Notes: generated by a model not told the origin, from the sequence alone. DNA of 64,000 bases from Euzebya sp051004735 (GCA_051004735.1 JBPCKA010000056.1:1-64000); one strand, 5' to 3'. Positions 41,398-50,420 are shown, counted from the stretch's first letter. Numbers and translations are program-made.

Positions 41398-43896
41398 ATG
41401 AGACTCCACAGCATGCGCAGCCCAACACTCACCCTCTGCACCTTGATGGTCGCAGGTCTGCTGTCACCCGCCCCGGCGGTTGCGCAGGACGCTGAAGAGG
41501 CGGAGTTCTTCTCCTCCGAAAACATGTCGCATGTCGACAACATCTCCTATGAGTTGGCCTACCCCGAGGTGGAGGACCTGCCGTACGGCACCGACATCGA
41601 GTTCGCCGATCTGACCAGCGGTGCCGCGGGCGACTTCGCCAGGCTGGCAGGACCCGGCCGGGTCACCACGGCGGTAGAGGTGTCCAAGGACACCTTCGCG
41701 TCCGCTGACACCGTGCTGATCGCGACGGGCGGGGTGTACGCCGACGCCTTGGCGGCTGCTCCGCTGGCTGTCTCGCTGGACGCCCCCGTTCTGCTGTCAA
41801 CCGCCGACGCACTGTCACCCGAGACGCTGGCGGAGATTCAGCGTCTGGGTGCCGCTCAGGCCATCCTGCTGGGCGGGACCGAGGCACTGGACGATGCAGT
41901 TGTGTCCGATCTTGAAGGTGCCGACATCACGGTTGACCGCATCGGGGGCGCCAACCGCTACGGCACCGCGGCCCTGATCGCCCAGCGGCTTGGTGTGGGC
42001 GGCGAGGTGCTGATCACCGAAGGGGAGCGCGTCGACCCCGACGAGGGTTGGCAGGCTGCCCTGGGCGCCTCGGCACTGGGAGCGACCCATGCCGTGCCGC
42101 TGTTGCTGGTCAATGCCACGCGGCTGCCCGAAGAAACCTCGGCGTTGTTGAGTGACCAGGTTTCGGTGTCCCTGTTCGGCAACGAGTCCGACGTCACCCC
42201 GGACGTCGCCGCGGAGATTGACCAGGTCGCCGGTGAGGTGACCCGCCTGGGCGGTGAGACCGTCTTTGACACCTCCGCCCTGATCGCCGCCGAATCGATC
42301 CGTCGCGGCGCCGATCCGCACAACATCTACGTCGCCACCGGTCGTGCCTTCCCGGACGGACTGGTGTCGGGAGCGGCAGTGGGGACCACTGGAGGAGTGC
42401 TGTTCCTGGTGGACGGGTTGGGGCTGAGCGGCTCCCCCGAGACACTCACCGCCATCGAGCAGGCGGGCCCCACACGGTTGCGTATCGTCGGTGGCACCGC
42501 CGCGGTCAACCAGCAGGCGGGGGATGCCCTTGAGGCGCTGTTGCCCGAGGGTGGCCAGGAGCGCCAGTACGCGATCGCGGGCACCGAGTTCAACGGCATG
42601 CAGATCGTTGACATCACCGATCCCGAGAATGCCGAGGTCACGTCGGTCTATGACTGTGGCGTGCTGCAGGGCGACGTCCAGGTTTTTGAGCAGGGCGATC
42701 GGACGTTTGCGACCTACACCTCCGAAAACACCAGGTCGGTGGTCGTTGAGTCCCGCTGTGTCCAGGATGCAGTTGCCGCCGGCGACATCGTCTTCGTTGA
42801 TGAGACCGGTGGCGGTCCCGACGGTGACCAGCCTGACGAGGTTCCCGACAGTAAGGAACCGGCATACGGCACCTACGTCGTTGAACTGACGAATCCTCTG
42901 GACCCCGTGTACGGCGGGTTCATTCCGGTGATCGAGGGATCGCACAACGGCACCGTGGATCCGACCGGGAACTACTTCTACAACTCCGATTCCGCCCTGA
43001 TCACCGACGTCACGCCACAGATCCAGATCTATGACATCTCTGACCTCGGTGACGTGCAGAGGATCGCCGAGATCGACCTGCCGGTACGGCCCGGGCTGGG
43101 AACGTCGTCGCATGACATCACCTTCAACGCCGATGGAACCCGGATGTACTCAGCCGCCTTGTCGCAAACAATCATCTTTGACACCACCGACCCGGCAGCT
43201 CCCGTTGAGATCTCGAGCTTCATCGACCCGGCCATCAACCTCGAGCACCAGGCCGACCCCATCACCGTGACCGACTCCGCCGGAACCCAGCGGGATCTGT
43301 TGATTGTCGAGGATGAGCTCGCCGGCGCGGCAGGCAACGGCTTTTGCCCCGGTGGCGGGATGCACATCTATGACGTCACGGGCGACAACGAACTGAACCC
43401 GATGTCCAACAAGGTCGGGACCTACTTCATACCCGCCTTCCGGCCGGCAGGGACCGGATCGGGTGAGGGCGAGGCGCTGACCTGTACCGCGCACGTGTTC
43501 CGGATCTACCCCGACCAGCAGATCATCACCATCGCCTGGTACAACGCCGGCGTGTGGGTCCTGGATATCTCCGGGTTGGCCGACAACGCCACGTTGCCCA
43601 CCGACATGCCCATCACCACCTTGGGCTTCGCCTACTTCGCCAATTCCGACACCTGGTCGTTCAAGACCAACCGGTTTGAGGAGGACGGATCGTTCTACGG
43701 GTATGGCAACGACATCGCCCGTGGCATGGACATCTACCGCTTCGATGCCAACACGACCCCGGCGACCCAACTTCTGCAGGGCACGTGGGCGAACCAGCCA
43801 ACGTCGATCGCCATGGCCCGGCAGGCGGCCTCATCCACAGGGGTGACCCCCGGCCAACAGGTCCTACCCCGCTGCTTGATCTTCCCGGGGGCCTGA
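41398..43896 (+). CDS. Secreted CWB2-repeat protein with LVIVD-like propeller
   Basis: The 832-residue protein has a signal peptide (TLCTLMVAGLLSPAPAVAQD). Residues ~75-380 hold three cell-wall-binding type 2 repeats, the clearest being VDRIGGANRYGTAALIAQRL and AILLGGTEALDDAVVSDL, which anchor proteins to secondary cell-wall polymers. The rest (~390-830) reads as LVIVD-type propeller repeats (GMQIVDITDPENAEVTSVYD; IQIYDISDLGDVQRIAEIDL; IIFDTTDPAAPVEISSF). ATG at 41398 follows the divergent VIT1 promoter region. Substrate or partner is unknown; a surface scaffold or enzyme inhibitor is possible. Confidence 0.85.
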   Translation: MRLHSMRSPTLTLCTLMVAGLLSPAPAVAQDAEEAEFFSSENMSHVDNISYELAYPEVEDLPYGTDIEFADLTSGAAGDFARLAGPGRVTTAVEVSKDTFASADTVLIATGGVYADALAAAPLAVSLDAPVLLSTADALSPETLAEIQRLGAAQAILLGGTEALDDAVVSDLEGADITVDRIGGANRYGTAALIAQRLGVGGEVLITEGERVDPDEGWQAALGASALGATHAVPLLLVNATRLPEETSALLSDQVSVSLFGNESDVTPDVAAEIDQVAGEVTRLGGETVFDTSALIAAESIRRGADPHNIYVATGRAFPDGLVSGAAVGTTGGVLFLVDGLGLSGSPETLTAIEQAGPTRLRIVGGTAAVNQQAGDALEALLPEGGQERQYAIAGTEFNGMQIVDITDPENAEVTSVYDCGVLQGDVQVFEQGDRTFATYTSENTRSVVVESRCVQDAVAAGDIVFVDETGGGPDGDQPDEVPDSKEPAYGTYVVELTNPLDPVYGGFIPVIEGSHNGTVDPTGNYFYNSDSALITDVTPQIQIYDISDLGDVQRIAEIDLPVRPGLGTSSHDITFNADGTRMYSAALSQTIIFDTTDPAAPVEISSFIDPAINLEHQADPITVTDSAGTQRDLLIVEDELAGAAGNGFCPGGGMHIYDVTGDNELNPMSNKVGTYFIPAFRPAGTGSGEGEALTCTAHVFRIYPDQQIITIAWYNAGVWVLDISGLADNATLPTDMPITTLGFAYFANSDTWSFKTNRFEEDGSFYGYGNDIARGMDIYRFDANTTPATQLLQGTWANQPTSIAMARQAASSTGVTPGQQVLPRCLIFPGA

Positions 43897-43961
43897 GCGA
43901 TTCCAACGGCTCGGGGTGGCTGTGGCCTGTGATCCACCCGGTTGCGTAGGCTCCGGACTGG

Positions 43962-45548
43962 ATGAGCGGCAATCAGCAGGTTCAGCGCAGGAGTGATTCA
44001 GCCTGGGCCGCAACAAGTCGTGTCCTGGTTGCCGCAGGAATTGCCTTCATCGCCACTGCTGTGGTGCTGACATGGCGAGATCCTCCGCAGCCCGGGGCCG
44101 TGCAGACTTCGACCAGCGTGGCGACCCAACCGTTGACCCAGATAGCGACACCGGTCGAACCGGTTACACCTCCGCCCTCGACTGACGCCCCGGTCGCGGC
44201 CACGGCGACCCCCACGGTCGTGCCGTCCCCTGCCGAGGCCACGCCCATCGGCCTGATGACCTTCCGCGGCAACGCAACGCGCACGTTCTACGGCACGGGT
44301 CCGATTGGGGCTGACGCCAGCATCCTGTGGACCTATCCGGGTCGGTCGTTGTGTTCGGAATCAACGGTGGGGGAGGAGACCAAACAGTGGTGCGGCAGTG
44401 GCTGGACAGGCCAGCCCTCGGTCTTCGAACGCGACGGCCGCACGTGGGTCGTCGTCGGGGCATATGACCGCGCGGTTCACTTCATCGACGGCGACACCGG
44501 CCAGGCCATACTCCCGCCGTTCATCACGGGTGACATCATCAAGGGATCGGTGTCCATCGACCCGGATGGGTACCCCATCGTGTACAGCGGATCACGCGAT
44601 GGACAGTATCGGGCGATTGCCTTTGACGGTGAGGAACCTCGGGAACTGTGGTCGATGTCGGCGGCAGATGCCACCGGTCCGACCCTGTGGAATGACGACT
44701 GGGACGGTTCGGGCCTCATCATCGATGGGCATCTTGTCGTTGGTGGGGAGAACAGCCGGCTCTTCGTCGCTCGACTGGATCGTTCCTATGACGATGACGG
44801 CAGGGTCAGCCTGTCCGCCGAGGTCATCAGCGATGTCGCGGGTTGGGACGATGAACTGCTGCACGACCTGGGTGACCACAATGTCTCGATCGAGGGGTCG
44901 GTGGCCATCCACGAGGGCGTCGTCTATTTCGCCAACTCCGGAGGCCTGGTCCAGGGCTGGGACCTGGGATCACTGACTGCATCCTCGCGGGATCCCGAGC
45001 AGGTGTTTCGCTGGTGGATGGGTGATGATGTCGACGCCAGCGTGGTGGTGGACCCCGAAACGGGAGACCTGATCGTGGCAGCGGAGTGGGAACGTCACAC
45101 CGCCCGGAGCCGTGAGGTCGGTCAGGTGGTGCGTCTGGATCCCGCCAGCCCGGATCAACCGGTCGTGTGGGGGATGACGGACCCCGCGGCACAGGCCGGT
45201 GCCCTGGTGGCGGGTGTGTGGGGTACCCCGGCGATCTGGCGTGACCTGGTCATCGTGCCAACCACCTCGGGCATGCTGTTCGGACTGGACGCGCTCACCG
45301 GCGAGGTCCGCTGGAGCCTGGAACTTGGTGATCACCTGTGGTCCTCACCCGTTGTGGTGGACGACGTGTTGCTCCAGGGAACCTGCGGCGATGGCATCCA
45401 CGCGTTTGATCTGACGGTGGAAGATCCGCCCACGCCACGGTGGGATATCGACCTTGTGGGCTGCGTCGAATCCACGCCCGCAGTGTGGGGAGGTCGGCTG
45501 TATGTCGGCACCCGTTCAGGACAGATCGTGGGAATCGATCTGCGTTGA
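43962..45548 (+). CDS. Membrane-anchored PQQ-type beta-propeller protein
   Basis: The 528-residue protein has one N-terminal membrane helix (VLVAAGIAFIATAVVLTW) and a Pro/Thr-rich linker. The propeller starts at about residue 95 (LMTFRGNATRTFYGTGPIGA) and repeats the PQQ-like pattern of WTYPG, WVVVGAYDRAVHFIDGDTG, GLDALTGEVRWSLELGDHLW and HAFDLTVEDPPTPRWDIDL. There are no visible catalytic residues of PQQ dehydrogenases. It faces outside. Similar proteins occur beside surface proteins; function is unknown. Confidence 0.8.
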   Translation: MSGNQQVQRRSDSAWAATSRVLVAAGIAFIATAVVLTWRDPPQPGAVQTSTSVATQPLTQIATPVEPVTPPPSTDAPVAATATPTVVPSPAEATPIGLMTFRGNATRTFYGTGPIGADASILWTYPGRSLCSESTVGEETKQWCGSGWTGQPSVFERDGRTWVVVGAYDRAVHFIDGDTGQAILPPFITGDIIKGSVSIDPDGYPIVYSGSRDGQYRAIAFDGEEPRELWSMSAADATGPTLWNDDWDGSGLIIDGHLVVGGENSRLFVARLDRSYDDDGRVSLSAEVISDVAGWDDELLHDLGDHNVSIEGSVAIHEGVVYFANSGGLVQGWDLGSLTASSRDPEQVFRWWMGDDVDASVVVDPETGDLIVAAEWERHTARSREVGQVVRLDPASPDQPVVWGMTDPAAQAGALVAGVWGTPAIWRDLVIVPTTSGMLFGLDALTGEVRWSLELGDHLWSSPVVVDDVLLQGTCGDGIHAFDLTVEDPPTPRWDIDLVGCVESTPAVWGGRLYVGTRSGQIVGIDLR

Positions 45549-45659
45549 GTCCGGCGCATCATAACGCCTGAGAAAGATGTAAAGCCGCGAACGATGTGTT
45601 CCGAAGGTCTAGCCATATTTGACTAGTCCTGTCGTGTAGGTTGATCCGATGTGCAGCCC

Positions 45660-45696
45660 GACGAGCCCCCTTGGGGGGGTGGGACGAGCCCCCTTG
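45660..45696. repeat. 14-bp direct repeat around a C5/G7 hairpin
   Basis: GACGAGCCCCCTTG occurs at 45660-45673 and 45683-45696. Between the copies lies GGGGGGTGG, which can pair with the CCCCC of either copy. The repeat lies just before the ATG at 45741 or, with the GTG start at 45651, inside the gene. It may act as an alternating RNA structure. Confidence 0.45.
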
Positions 45697-45740
45697 CCGA
45701 CGAGTGTGAGAGCAGTGCGGAGAGCACCTTCCTCACTGCG

Positions 45741-46217
45741 ATGTCCGCTCAGCCAACCTCGGTCCAAGCCGCATTCCTTCGCATGGTCGGACCAGAGGGT
45801 CACCGCATCTCTACGTCGCGTCAGGCCATCCTGATCGACGTCCTGGGCGACCTGAACCAGGCGCTGGGTGGCCCCGTGGACACCAGTGATCCTGCTCAGG
45901 CAGCCGCCTTGGTGACAATTCTGGATGCGATCTCCTCCAGCTTGGGGAACCGCTCGGGCAATCTGCCCCTGGACCAGCTGGCCGACCTACTGTCAACCAT
46001 CGACGGCCTGGTTGGTGACCTGTTGGACACCACCGCGCTGGCCGACCTGGTGGCCGGGTTGGGTGTTGACACCCTTCCCGAGGTGGGCGCACTGGTCGGG
46101 ACCGTCTCAGGTCTACTGAACGGCTCAACCGGATTCACCAGCAGCCAGTCACTGGTCGATCAGTACGGTGAGGCTGCACGCGGCCTGGCCGACGCGGTTG
46201 ACGCAGTCACCAGCTGA
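45741..46217 (+). CDS. Hypothetical helical protein
   Basis: The protein has about 158 residues rich in Leu, Asp and Gly with no cysteine. A repeated pattern is visible: LPLDQLADLLSTIDGLVGDL, LLDTTALADLVAGLGVD, LPEVGALVGTVSGLL. It may be a set of short amphipathic helices. ATG at 45741 is chosen; GTG at 45651 would add 30 residues containing the direct repeat. It is followed by a very strong hairpin. No family or function is recognised. Confidence 0.6.
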   Translation: MSAQPTSVQAAFLRMVGPEGHRISTSRQAILIDVLGDLNQALGGPVDTSDPAQAAALVTILDAISSSLGNRSGNLPLDQLADLLSTIDGLVGDLLDTTALADLVAGLGVDTLPEVGALVGTVSGLLNGSTGFTSSQSLVDQYGEAARGLADAVDAVTS

Positions 46218-46233
46218 CCGACGCGCAACTGAA

Positions 46234-46267
46234 GAGATGGCGGGCGTCCCAGGACGCCCGCCATCTC
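46234..46267. terminator. 16-bp stem hairpin between convergent genes
   Basis: GAGATGGCGGGCGTCC pairs with GGACGCCCGCCATCTC around a CA centre, giving a 34-base near-perfect palindrome. It lies between the stop of the plus-strand gene and the stop of the minus-strand DUF6131 gene, so it can terminate both. There is no T-run. Confidence 0.75.
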
Positions 46268-46289
46268 CTTGTCCAGTTGTGGGCTGGCC

Positions 46290-46442
46290 TCAGTAGAAGC
46301 GTCGTCCACCGAAGGCGTTGCGGGTCGAACCCAGGATGAACAGGATGACCCCAATGACGGCCAAGATTACACCGATGGTGGTCAGGATGCTGATGTTCAG
46401 CAGAGCACCGGCGATGATGAGAATTACTCCAAGAATGATCAT
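46290..46442 (-). CDS. DUF6131-like 50-residue membrane protein
   Basis: This protein of 50 residues has two hydrophobic helices (MIILGVILIIAGALLNISIL and IGVILAVIGVILFILGSTRN) and a basic C-terminus (FGGRRFY). It matches the small DUF6131 membrane proteins of actinobacteria. The ATG at 46442 has TAGGAAG upstream on the coding strand, supporting translation. Function unknown; small stress-related membrane proteins have this form. Confidence 0.75.
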   Translation of the reverse strand: MIILGVILIIAGALLNISILTTIGVILAVIGVILFILGSTRNAFGGRRFY

Positions 46443-46523
46443 GCTGACTTCCTACCCGTCTTAACCGAAGCGAAACTTGGAAGGCACAATCCGGCGGAGC
46501 TACCGGCGACCCCCCAGGCCGGT

Positions 46524-46595
46524 TCACACGCGGCGAGCCAGAAAGATGATGAGTAGGACGATCAGGATCGTGCCGAGGATTCCGCCGTAGATCAT
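46524..46595 (-). CDS. 23-residue single-helix membrane peptide
   Basis: The product MIYGGILGTILIVLLIIFLA-RRV is one transmembrane helix ending in positive residues. ATG at 46595 has GAAAGG 7 bases upstream on the coding strand. It lies just upstream of the DUF6131 gene on the same strand, so both may be one transcript. Such peptides are easily missed; translation is inferred from the ribosome site and the hydrophobic pattern. Confidence 0.5.
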   Translation of the reverse strand: MIYGGILGTILIVLLIIFLARRV

Positions 46596-46734
46596 GGGAT
46601 TGCCTTTCGTCGTTGAATGGCTGTGGCGCTCAAGTCATAGCCCGCCCCCGGCTCAGCCAAACTCAGGGGCTGGCGAGAACGCCATCCGGCCATCCTCACC
46701 GTGCCGCCTGAGTGACTTCGCTACGGTACCGACC

Positions 46735-47901
46735 GTGACCCCTGGCCCCGACCTCCCTCCACACGTGTCCGGGAGGCAGATTCATGGCCCGCCAGCCTTG
46801 ACGCCGATCATCCGAGGGCTGCTGGTCCTTGGGCTGCTGTACACCTTTCTGGTCGGCATTGGCCTGCTGGAGGGTGGGATTACCGGGTTGGGCCCGTCGG
46901 TGCAGGAGGAGATGTTCCGCAGTGTCACCAATCCGCTGGCCGGATTGTTCGTGGGCATCCTGGCCACCGTCGTCGCACAGTCCTCCTCGGTCTCCACCTC
47001 GACCATCGTCGGTCTGGTGGGTGCGGGCCTGTTGGGGGTGGACGCCGCTGTCCCGATGATCATGGGAGCAAATATCGGCACGACGGTGACGAACACCTTG
47101 GCGTCGTTGGGACATCTTCGTCGACCGCAGGAGTTCAAGGCTGCTTTCGCGGCTGCCACCGTCCACGACTTCTTCAATGTGCTCAGCGTCATCGTCCTGT
47201 TGCCCCTCGAACTGGCCACCGGGATCCTGGGAAGCATCGCCCAGAGCCTGAGCTCTGTGTTGGTCGGCAGCAGTGGGACCACGTTCAACAGCCCGATCAA
47301 AGCGGCGGTGAAGTTCCCCTCGGACAGGGTCGAGGAGTTGTGGGCGGGCCTGGGCCTGGGCGGGACGGCACTGGCAGTGGTGCTTCTGGCGTGTGGGCTG
47401 GGACTGATCTTTGTCTCCCTGGCCTACATCACCAAGAACATGCGCAGTCTGGTCGCTGATCGGGTCGAACAGACCGTCAACGACGTGCTTGGCAGGGGCG
47501 GTGGGGCTCCCGCACTGCTGGCCGGGATGTTGATCACCGTCGCCGTGCAGTCCTCAAGCATCACCACCTCGATTCTCATACCGTTGGCGGCCTCCGGCGT
47601 CCTGACCCTGCGCAGCACCTACCCCGTCACCCTCGGCGCCAACCTCGGCACGACCGTGACCGCCCTGCTGGCGTCGCTGGCCACGGACCGGCCCGAGGCG
47701 CTGACCATCGCGTTGGTCCACGCGCTGTTCAACCTTGCCGGCATCGGATTGTTCTATCCCATCCCGGCACTTCGTGAGATCCCGATTCGGTTGGCGGAAC
47801 GGGGAGCCGAAATGGCCACCAGTCAGCGCCGACTAGTGTTGGTTTACGTGCTTGGCCTGTTCGTCGTCGTGCCCCTTGTGGGCGTCCTGTTGTTGCGCTA
47901 A
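46735..47901 (+). CDS. Na+/phosphate symporter (PF02690 family)
   Basis: The protein has 388 residues and two inverted Na/Pi cotransporter repeats, each with a Q-S-S-S motif: TVVAQSSSVSTSTIVGLVGA in the first half and TVAVQSSSITTSILIPLAAS in the second. MIMGANIGTTVTNTLASLGH and TLGANLGTTVTALLASLA are the paired re-entrant segments. It imports phosphate using sodium. GTG at 46735 is chosen. It is followed 9 bases later by a PhoU gene, as in NptA-PhoU pairs. Confidence 0.92.
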   Translation: MTPGPDLPPHVSGRQIHGPPALTPIIRGLLVLGLLYTFLVGIGLLEGGITGLGPSVQEEMFRSVTNPLAGLFVGILATVVAQSSSVSTSTIVGLVGAGLLGVDAAVPMIMGANIGTTVTNTLASLGHLRRPQEFKAAFAAATVHDFFNVLSVIVLLPLELATGILGSIAQSLSSVLVGSSGTTFNSPIKAAVKFPSDRVEELWAGLGLGGTALAVVLLACGLGLIFVSLAYITKNMRSLVADRVEQTVNDVLGRGGGAPALLAGMLITVAVQSSSITTSILIPLAASGVLTLRSTYPVTLGANLGTTVTALLASLATDRPEALTIALVHALFNLAGIGLFYPIPALREIPIRLAERGAEMATSQRRLVLVYVLGLFVVVPLVGVLLLR

Positions 47902-47910
47902 GGAGGCGCC

Positions 47911-48567
47911 ATGGTCTTCAACTTCATCCGCGGTGGTCCTAGTGGCATGCAGTCGGTGGAGCGTGAGTTGATCGGCATGCTGGCCGACTGCCGCCACACC
48001 TTCGACCTGTCCATGGCGGCGCTCGAGGCCGGTCCGGACGTGTCCAGCCTGGGACGGGACGTCCGCGCCACCGACAGCCGGATCAACGCCACCGAAGAGG
48101 ACGTGCGTCGCCGCCTGCTGGTGCACGTCGCCGTCCGCGGGGGCGAGGATGTCGGATTGGTCCTGGCCGATCTGCTGGTGGTCAAGAAGCTTGAGCGGAT
48201 CGGTGATCAGCACAAGAACATCCTGGACCTGGCCGACGAGGGGGTGCGGTTCACCGACGCCCCCGATCACGCCCAGATCCAGGCACTGCGTCAGGAGGTG
48301 TCGCAGATGTTTGCCGACGCCTCGACGATCCTGTCCGAAGTGGACATCGCTGCCGGGCAGGCCTACGGCGACCGTGCCACAGAGCTACGACATCGCCTGG
48401 AGCGGATGATCCGCGAGATGATCCATTCAGACCTACCGGCATCCCATGCGGTGCCGCGAGCACTGCTGTACCGCTACCTGAAGCGCATCGTGGCCAACCT
48501 GGCCGGTGTGGCGATGACCGTCACCGACGGGATCGAACGCGTCCCGGCGGAGGATCTGGACGAATAG
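47911..48567 (+). CDS. phoU: PhoU-family phosphate regulator
   Basis: This 218-residue protein is a helical bundle with two PhoU repeats; conserved segments are EEDVRRRLLVHVAVRGGEDV and LLVVKKLERIGDQHKNILDL (repeat 1 metal-binding E/D-x2-D region). PhoU proteins restrain phosphate uptake transporters. ATG at 47911 has AAGGAGG upstream. It is coupled with the Na/Pi symporter, so it likely regulates that transporter rather than a Pst system. Confidence 0.88.
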   Translation: MVFNFIRGGPSGMQSVERELIGMLADCRHTFDLSMAALEAGPDVSSLGRDVRATDSRINATEEDVRRRLLVHVAVRGGEDVGLVLADLLVVKKLERIGDQHKNILDLADEGVRFTDAPDHAQIQALRQEVSQMFADASTILSEVDIAAGQAYGDRATELRHRLERMIREMIHSDLPASHAVPRALLYRYLKRIVANLAGVAMTVTDGIERVPAEDLDE

Positions 48568-48576
48568 GAGACGCAA

Positions 48577-49752
48577 ATGTCAGACCTGGGACCCTCGACC
48601 AGTTCGGTTCACACCACCGAATCGGTGGATCCTGCGACCCGGTCGGTCATCCCGCCGATTGCCGCCAACGCCGCGTTCGCCTATCCCGACGTGGAGACGT
48701 GGCTGGCAGCCGCCACCGGGCGGGCCGAGGGTCACATCTACAGCCGCAACTCCAATCCCACGACTGACCGGTTCGAGGCCAAGGTCGCCGCCCTTGAGGG
48801 AACCGAACAGGGCACGAGTTTCACGACCGGGATGGCTGCGATCTCAACCACGCTCCTGGCGCTGACCGGGGCGGGCAAACGAATCGTGTCGGTGAAGGAT
48901 GCCTACGGCGGCACGTATCTGTTGTTCACCCAGATACTGCCCCGGTTCGGTGTCGAGTGCGTGGTGGTGGACACCGACGATCAGGATGGACTGCAGCAGG
49001 CGATTGGTCAGGGTTGTGACGTGCTGTACCTGGAGACTCCCACCAATCCCGCGCTGAAGATCCTCGACATCAGCCACAATGCAGCACTGGCACATGCGCA
49101 GAACGCTGTCGTGGTGGTCGACAACACCTTTGCCACGCCGATCAACTGTCAGCCGGTGACGTTGGGCGCCGATCTGGTGCTGCACAGCGCCAGCAAGTAC
49201 CTGGGCGGTCATGGCGACATCCTGGGCGGCGTGGTGTGCGGGTCCGCGGAGATGGTGCACCGGGTCTATGCGCTGCGCGAGATCATGGGCGCCAGCATGG
49301 ACCCGCAGGTAGCCGCCCTGATGCTGCGAAGTCTGAAGACGTTGGGCCTTCGTGTTCAACGACACAATGCTAACGGCATGGCCGTGGCCACCTGGTTGCA
49401 GCAGCACCCCAGGGTGAGTGCGGTGCACTATCCAGGGTTGACCACACACCCCCGTCATGACGTGGCCCGCAGGCAGATGTCGGGGTTCGGCGGGATGCTG
49501 TCCTTTGAGTTGGCAGGCGGTCTACAGGCCGTCAAGGCTGTGCTACCGCGACTGCAGCATGCCTATCTTGCTGCCAACCTTGGTCAGGTGGAGACGATCG
49601 TCGGTCCGCCCGCCACCACCAGCCACGTGGAGTTGACACCGCAGGAACGGGCCGTCGCGGGGATCAGCGAGGGGTTGGTGCGGTACTCGGCCGGCATCGA
49701 GGACCCGGAAGACCTGATTGCGGATCTGGCACAGGCGCTGGCGGTGTTGTGA
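48577..49752 (+). CDS. Cys/Met-metabolism PLP enzyme (cystathionine gamma-synthase family)
   Basis: The protein has 391 residues. The PLP lysine is in LHSASKYLGGHGD, the phosphate-binding residues are in SFTTGMAAISTTLLAL, and PLP-ring contacts lie in LYLETPTNPALKILDI and VVVDNTFATPINCQPVTLGA. Family members include cystathionine gamma-synthase, O-succinylhomoserine sulfhydrylase and methionine gamma-lyase. With metA in the window, gamma-replacement on acylated homoserine is the most likely role. ATG at 48577 follows AGGAG. Confidence 0.88.
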   Translation: MSDLGPSTSSVHTTESVDPATRSVIPPIAANAAFAYPDVETWLAAATGRAEGHIYSRNSNPTTDRFEAKVAALEGTEQGTSFTTGMAAISTTLLALTGAGKRIVSVKDAYGGTYLLFTQILPRFGVECVVVDTDDQDGLQQAIGQGCDVLYLETPTNPALKILDISHNAALAHAQNAVVVVDNTFATPINCQPVTLGADLVLHSASKYLGGHGDILGGVVCGSAEMVHRVYALREIMGASMDPQVAALMLRSLKTLGLRVQRHNANGMAVATWLQQHPRVSAVHYPGLTTHPRHDVARRQMSGFGGMLSFELAGGLQAVKAVLPRLQHAYLAANLGQVETIVGPPATTSHVELTPQERAVAGISEGLVRYSAGIEDPEDLIADLAQALAVL

Positions 49753-49781
49753 ACGGAGAAGCATGGGGGACGGGGCCGCAA

Positions 49782-50117
49782 TCACATGGCCGATGGGCAG
49801 TCCGCAGCGATCGCGAGTGCCCGGCAGACCGCGGCCTTTTGGGAACCGGACAGCCGTCCGAGGCGCTCCACCAGGCTGCCCACCCCGACGCTCTCAACGG
49901 AGTCCAGATTGATCACGCAGTCCCTGGGCACCGGGTCGACGCCGCGTTCCAAGACGACCTCGCTGGGCAGGTTCCTCACGGTGGTGGTGCAAGGGGCCAC
50001 CATGGCCCGCCCCAACGCGACGATCGCGACGTCTCGACTGAGCACGACCACGGGTCGACGACCGATGTCGGGGAGTTCACACCACCACACCTCCGCGTTG
50101 CCCACTTCGTGAATCAT
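49782..50117 (-). CDS. mazF: MazF/PemK-family toxin
   Basis: This 111-residue endoribonuclease toxin has EVWWCELPDIGRRPVVVLSR at its N-terminus (MazF beta sheet with the Arg/Pro-rich loop), VAPCTTTVRNLPSEVVLE and CVINLDSVESVGVGSLVERL. ATG at 50117 overlaps the antitoxin stop as ATGA. Family identity is secure; cleavage sequence is not predictable. Confidence 0.9.
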   Translation of the reverse strand: MIHEVGNAEVWWCELPDIGRRPVVVLSRDVAIVALGRAMVAPCTTTVRNLPSEVVLERGVDPVPRDCVINLDSVESVGVGSLVERLGRLSGSQKAAVCRALAIAADCPSAM

Positions 50118-50353
50118 GTGCGGGCTGCTGCGTCCCTGAAGCTGGACAGGTCGCCCCACTCATCTGCAGTGTCGATTGGGGTAGCGTCATAGGCGTCACG
50201 GTAGGCCGCGTCGATCACGCCAGACCGGTTTCGTTCGATCAACGCCTCCAGTGCGGCATCCATCAACTCCGCGTCGTTTCGCCAGTCTGCGAGAGATCGA
50301 GCGACTGTCAGCCGTTCGTCCGAAACCGTCGTTGAGATTCGTGTCCGTGCCAT
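50114..50353 (-). CDS. Antitoxin of the MazF pair (ribbon-helix-helix-like)
   Basis: This 79-residue protein starts ARTRISTTVSDERLTVARSL, a ribbon-helix-helix-like DNA-binding start. The acidic tail (YDATPIDTADEWGDLSSF) should bind the toxin. ATG at 50353 is chosen as it gives a family-like N-terminus. Upstream repeats provide an operator for autoregulation. The DNA-binding class is inferred from pattern only. Confidence 0.82.
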   Translation of the reverse strand: MARTRISTTVSDERLTVARSLADWRNDAELMDAALEALIERNRSGVIDAAYRDAYDATPIDTADEWGDLSSFRDAAART

Positions 50354-50361
50354 GCCACTAC

Positions 50362-50392
50362 CGTAGCATAATCGTAGCATGGCACTATGCCA
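50362..50392. promoter_or_regulatory. Operator repeats of the MazF antitoxin operon
   Basis: CGTAGCAT occurs twice (50362-50369 and 50373-50380), 11 bases apart, one helical turn. It is followed by the inverted repeat TGGCA-CTA-TGCCA (50380-50392). These lie 9-39 bases before the antitoxin start, the place expected for autoregulation by a ribbon-helix-helix antitoxin. Confidence 0.6.
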
Positions 50393-50420
50393 CTGTCATC
50401 CCCTACGAAAGGAACCAGCA

